DNA of 64,000 bases from Magnetofaba australis IT-1 (GTDB lineage Bacteria; Pseudomonadota; Magnetococcia; Magnetococcales; Magnetococcaceae). The notes under the pieces were generated by a model that saw nothing but the letters and a program-made list of their open reading frames with translations, was not told where the DNA came from and did no database searches. Both the position numbers and the translations under genes were made by a program. The DNA is taken from the NCBI RefSeq assembly GCF_002109495.1, contig NZ_LVJN01000020.1, positions 728,300-792,299 on the forward strand, given 5' to 3'. This document shows, one piece after another, positions 62,353 through 64,000 of the stretch. The stretch's first letter is position 1. Each line of letters starts with the position of its first letter.

Positions 62353-62464
62353 TGGTGGGGGTGGAGGGGTTCGAACCCTCATATCCTAAGACGGGGCCTT
62401 GGTAAGCCGTCTTTCAAAAACGGCTTACCAAGGACCCTGTGTATACCAATTCCACCACACCCCC
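62353..62464 (-). tRNA. tRNA-Leu-like gene with greatly extended anticodon arm
   Basis: 112 nt with encoded CCA. Acceptor GGGGGTG/CACCCCC is perfect, discriminator A; D-arm TGGTGGAATTGGTATACAC is of the tRNA-Leu type; T-arm GAGGG TTCGAAC CCCTC; long variable arm (CGTCTTAGGATAT) as in class II. Between D-arm and variable arm, instead of a 17-nt anticodon arm, there is a 45-nt hairpin (62393-62437): GGG, a T-C mismatch, then CCTTGGTAAGCCGT paired perfectly with ACGGCTTACCAAGG, with apex loop TTTGAAA closed by a T-G pair. The apex has U33 and would present UGA (62414-62416, serine UCA codon). Removing 27 nt would restore an ordinary 85-nt tRNA. A sigma-70-like promoter precedes it. Confidence 0.75.
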
Positions 62465-62480
62465 ATACTTCGATTCTTTA

Positions 62481-62510
62481 TTTATATTATCATAAAAAAA
62501 ATAAAGTCAA
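62481..62510 (-). promoter_or_regulatory. Putative sigma-70 promoter of the tRNA-like gene
   Basis: On the minus strand TTGACT (62505-62510) and TATAAA (62481-62486) are 18 bases apart, within very AT-rich DNA and about 17 bases from the first base of the tRNA-like gene. A 17-base spacing with ATATAA is an alternative. Confidence 0.55.
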
Positions 62511-62639
62511 TAGGTTATAACTGAAAAATGCAAATAGGTTTGTGATAATGGGAATAAAACAAAGAAAACAGGTTGTATGTTCAGTATAAATTCTTATTAT
62601 CATTACTGGTGGATGGCGCTATCGCTTACCAATCGCTGT

Positions 62640-62953
62640 GCATAGAGTTTTACTGCATTCGCCGTCCTGCGGACGACGGCGCTGCGCGCCTGCTCACCGC
62701 CGCTTCCCCGACAGCCTTCAAGCAGGATTGAGGTTCTGCGCTTCTCGCGCACAGTGTACTGGAGCCGCCTCTGCTCAGTGGGGAAACGGCTGAAAAATAA
62801 CGGCCACAGACAACACCTTGGGGCGCCGCCCGAATGATTTGTTGATACGGCTTCGCCTCGGGCCGCTGGGGCCGCAGGCCCCAGACCCCGCCGCCGACTG
62901 GTCGGCGGCCAAGAGATAACGTGGGCGCGCAGGCTTTCCTGCACACACTTTAT
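62640..62953 (-). repeat. Compound palindrome element, copy 4 (reverse)
   Basis: On the minus strand: AAAGTGTGTGCAGGAAAGCCT (in two parts: AAAGTGTGTGC, AGGAAAGCCT), then hp1 GCCGCCGAC/GTCGGCGGC, GGGGTCTGGGGC-CTG-CGGCCCCAG, a divergent middle with CGGGC-GGC-GCCC, then the module GCCGTTTCCC...GGGAAGCGGC (62699-62790, 92 bp, one changed base in the terminal repeat), hairpins GGCGC/GCGCC and CGTCGTCC/GGACGGCG and GAATGCAGTA, as in the copy at 60922. Confidence 0.8.
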
Positions 62954-63255
62954 GCTTGCAGCGGGTCCAACGGACTCCAGGAGAGCGTCCACAGCTCCCA
63001 CAGTCGCTCCGCCTCGGCGCGCAATCTCGCCCACGGCGTGGCCACCGCCAACGCAATCACATCCCCACGCACAAAATCCCCCGCCCGCGTGCACACCTCC
63101 CACGCGCTGGCCTGGGGATCGTCGCGGTATTCGCTCAAAACCCGCGCGCCCGCCTGACGCAACAGCGTCGGATCACTGACGATGTCAGGGTAGCATTGGA
63201 AAAAACGCTGCTGCGCTTCACGCAGCTCCTGTTGGTCGTAACGCAGAGATTCCAT
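62950..63255 (-). CDS. Small protein of unknown function beside a CHAD gene
   Basis: 101 residues, ATG preceded by GGAGCAAGGA. Soluble and mostly helical (YDQQELREAQQRFFQCYPDI; RLRAEAERLWELWTLSWSPL). No family recognised. It lies 93 bp after the CHAD-domain gene in the same direction and could be cotranscribed. The stop codon falls inside the boundary motif of the palindrome element. Confidence 0.55.
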   Translation of the reverse strand: MESLRYDQQELREAQQRFFQCYPDIVSDPTLLRQAGARVLSEYRDDPQASAWEVCTRAGDFVRGDVIALAVATPWARLRAEAERLWELWTLSWSPLDPLQA

Positions 63256-63348
63256 GGTCCTTGCTCCAGAACAGAGTCCGCGCAGCGACCCATGGTCGCG
63301 CGCCGTTCAGCTGTTCAAAGCACAAACAGGGCCAGATGCGAAAATTGA

Positions 63349-64000
63349 CTACTTCTTGCGCTTACGCCCTTTGTCCGGCGCGCTGGCCCATGGCGTGGGG
63401 GCCTGTTGCAACGCTGCCCAGCGCTGTGGGAGGTCGCGCCGCAAATGCTGCGCCTCGGAGGCTCTCCAACCCAACGTCGCGCCCGCATAGCGCAGCAATC
63501 GTGGATCGCGCTGCGAGTCCAATATGCGATCCAATAGCCCAGGCAGCACCGCGACGTCATTCAGAACCCCAAGAATGTCTTGTAACCCTTTAAGCGCCGA
63601 GATAAATCCGCTCATCTTCTCGGCGTCGAACAGTGGCAGGAAGAACTCGGCGGCGTAACGCATCTTCTTGCATTCAATCCGTTTGGCGTGCAATGAGACG
63701 TCGTCCAATTGCGTGATGTCGGCGGTGGCGGTCACCTTTTTCCAGCGTTTGTCCAACACTTTGGCGGCCAGCGGCGTAATCGGCTTGCCCAGCTCGGCCT
63801 TGTCCTCGTCTGAGAGCGCAGCGCGCCATCCTCGATCCTTCAGCCACGCATCCATGCTGAGTTTGAAGCGCCGGTAGTCGTCACTCTCAATCAGGGCGCG
63901 CACCGGCTCGTACGCCTCGTCACGGCGCTGGCGACACAGCAATGCGAACGCCTCCTCGCTCTCCAATGGCGGAATGCGTCCCGCCATCTCCTCTAGCCCT
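63349..64000 (-). CDS. CHAD-domain protein (partial, runs off the window)
   Basis: At least 217 residues in view; the frame is open to the window edge, so the ATG at 63987 (GGAG upstream) may be internal. CHAD domains bind inorganic polyphosphate through conserved His and basic residues: VSLHAKRIECKKMRYAAEFF is the typical (H)xxRKxxKKxRYxxE helix, and LQDILGVLNDVAVLPGLLDR the LGxxxD helix. The Lys/Arg-rich C-terminus (DKGRKRKK) suits an anionic ligand. CYTH domains often precede CHAD and could lie outside the window. Confidence 0.85.
   Translation of the reverse strand, partial: GLEEMAGRIPPLESEEAFALLCRQRRDEAYEPVRALIESDDYRRFKLSMDAWLKDRGWRAALSDEDKAELGKPITPLAAKVLDKRWKKVTATADITQLDDVSLHAKRIECKKMRYAAEFFLPLFDAEKMSGFISALKGLQDILGVLNDVAVLPGLLDRILDSQRDPRLLRYAGATLGWRASEAQHLRRDLPQRWAALQQAPTPWASAPDKGRKRKK

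Noticed and set aside
62393-62437. Group I or archaeal-type intron in the tRNA-like gene
   Set aside because: The extra segment is only about 27 nt and forms a continuous helix with the anticodon stem; it has no group I core, and bulge-helix-bulge introns are not known from bacteria.

Overview
The window is GC-rich proteobacterial chromosome. The gene order (ffh, then rpsP-rimM-trmD-rplS-rnhB; grpE-dnaK-dnaJ; lipA-lipB), many sensory proteins, di-haem peroxidases, a TakP-like TRAP receptor and a CZB chemoreceptor suggest a free-living aquatic Alphaproteobacteria-like organism. Palindrome-rich spacers and protein style remind me of the magnetotactic cocci (Magnetococcales), but no magnetosome gene is present, so that is a guess.

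Layout. 1-5.0 kb is an accessory patch at the 3' side of tRNA-Arg(CCT): IS630 and IS481 remnants, a complete IS21-type element with a tandemly duplicated left end, and an AT-rich small membrane-protein gene. 5.7-9.7 kb is the grpE-dnaK-dnaJ chaperone cluster. 9.9-14 kb holds a GST, two unknown proteins and IS110-family copy 1. 14.1-22.1 kb is housekeeping: Maf, a sulfurtransferase, Ffh, a multidomain nucleotide cyclase fused to a hemerythrin, and the ribosomal/tRNA-modification operon. 22.6-31.7 kb contains corrinoid genes (cobO, btuCD, and a detached btuF), a response regulator, HtrA, DctP and a large lipoprotein. 31.8-38.1 kb has a Nudix enzyme, lipA-lipB, a DHH phosphoesterase and alanine racemase. 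38.4-46.9 kb groups a Crp-type regulator with a perfect TGTGA-N6-TCACA site, a di-haem peroxidase, a chemoreceptor, an OXA-type beta-lactamase and an SDR gene behind an operator-bearing promoter. IS110 copies 2 and 3 (47.0-48.4 and 51.3-52.7 kb) bracket a TetR regulator, an acetyltransferase-like gene and a methyltransferase. 52.9-61 kb has tcdA-tatD, a peroxidase-hybrid kinase operon and photolyase. The right end has an ABM-like protein, an aberrant tRNA-like gene and a CHAD protein that runs off the window.

What stands out. (1) A dispersed intergenic element about 325 bp long, built of consecutive hairpins whose stems are interchanged between copies while the linkers are conserved. Four copies carry a module of 91-92 bp bounded by 10-bp inverted repeats with a shared internal motif. 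(2) All three IS110/IS1111-type elements sit at the identical position inside this element, and their long 3' non-coding segments match the target and junction. (3) A class-II tRNA-Leu-like gene (62353-62464, minus) has its anticodon arm extended to an 18-19 bp helix with UGA in the loop. (4) A cyclase is fused to a hemerythrin in which one canonical iron-ligand histidine is a cysteine.
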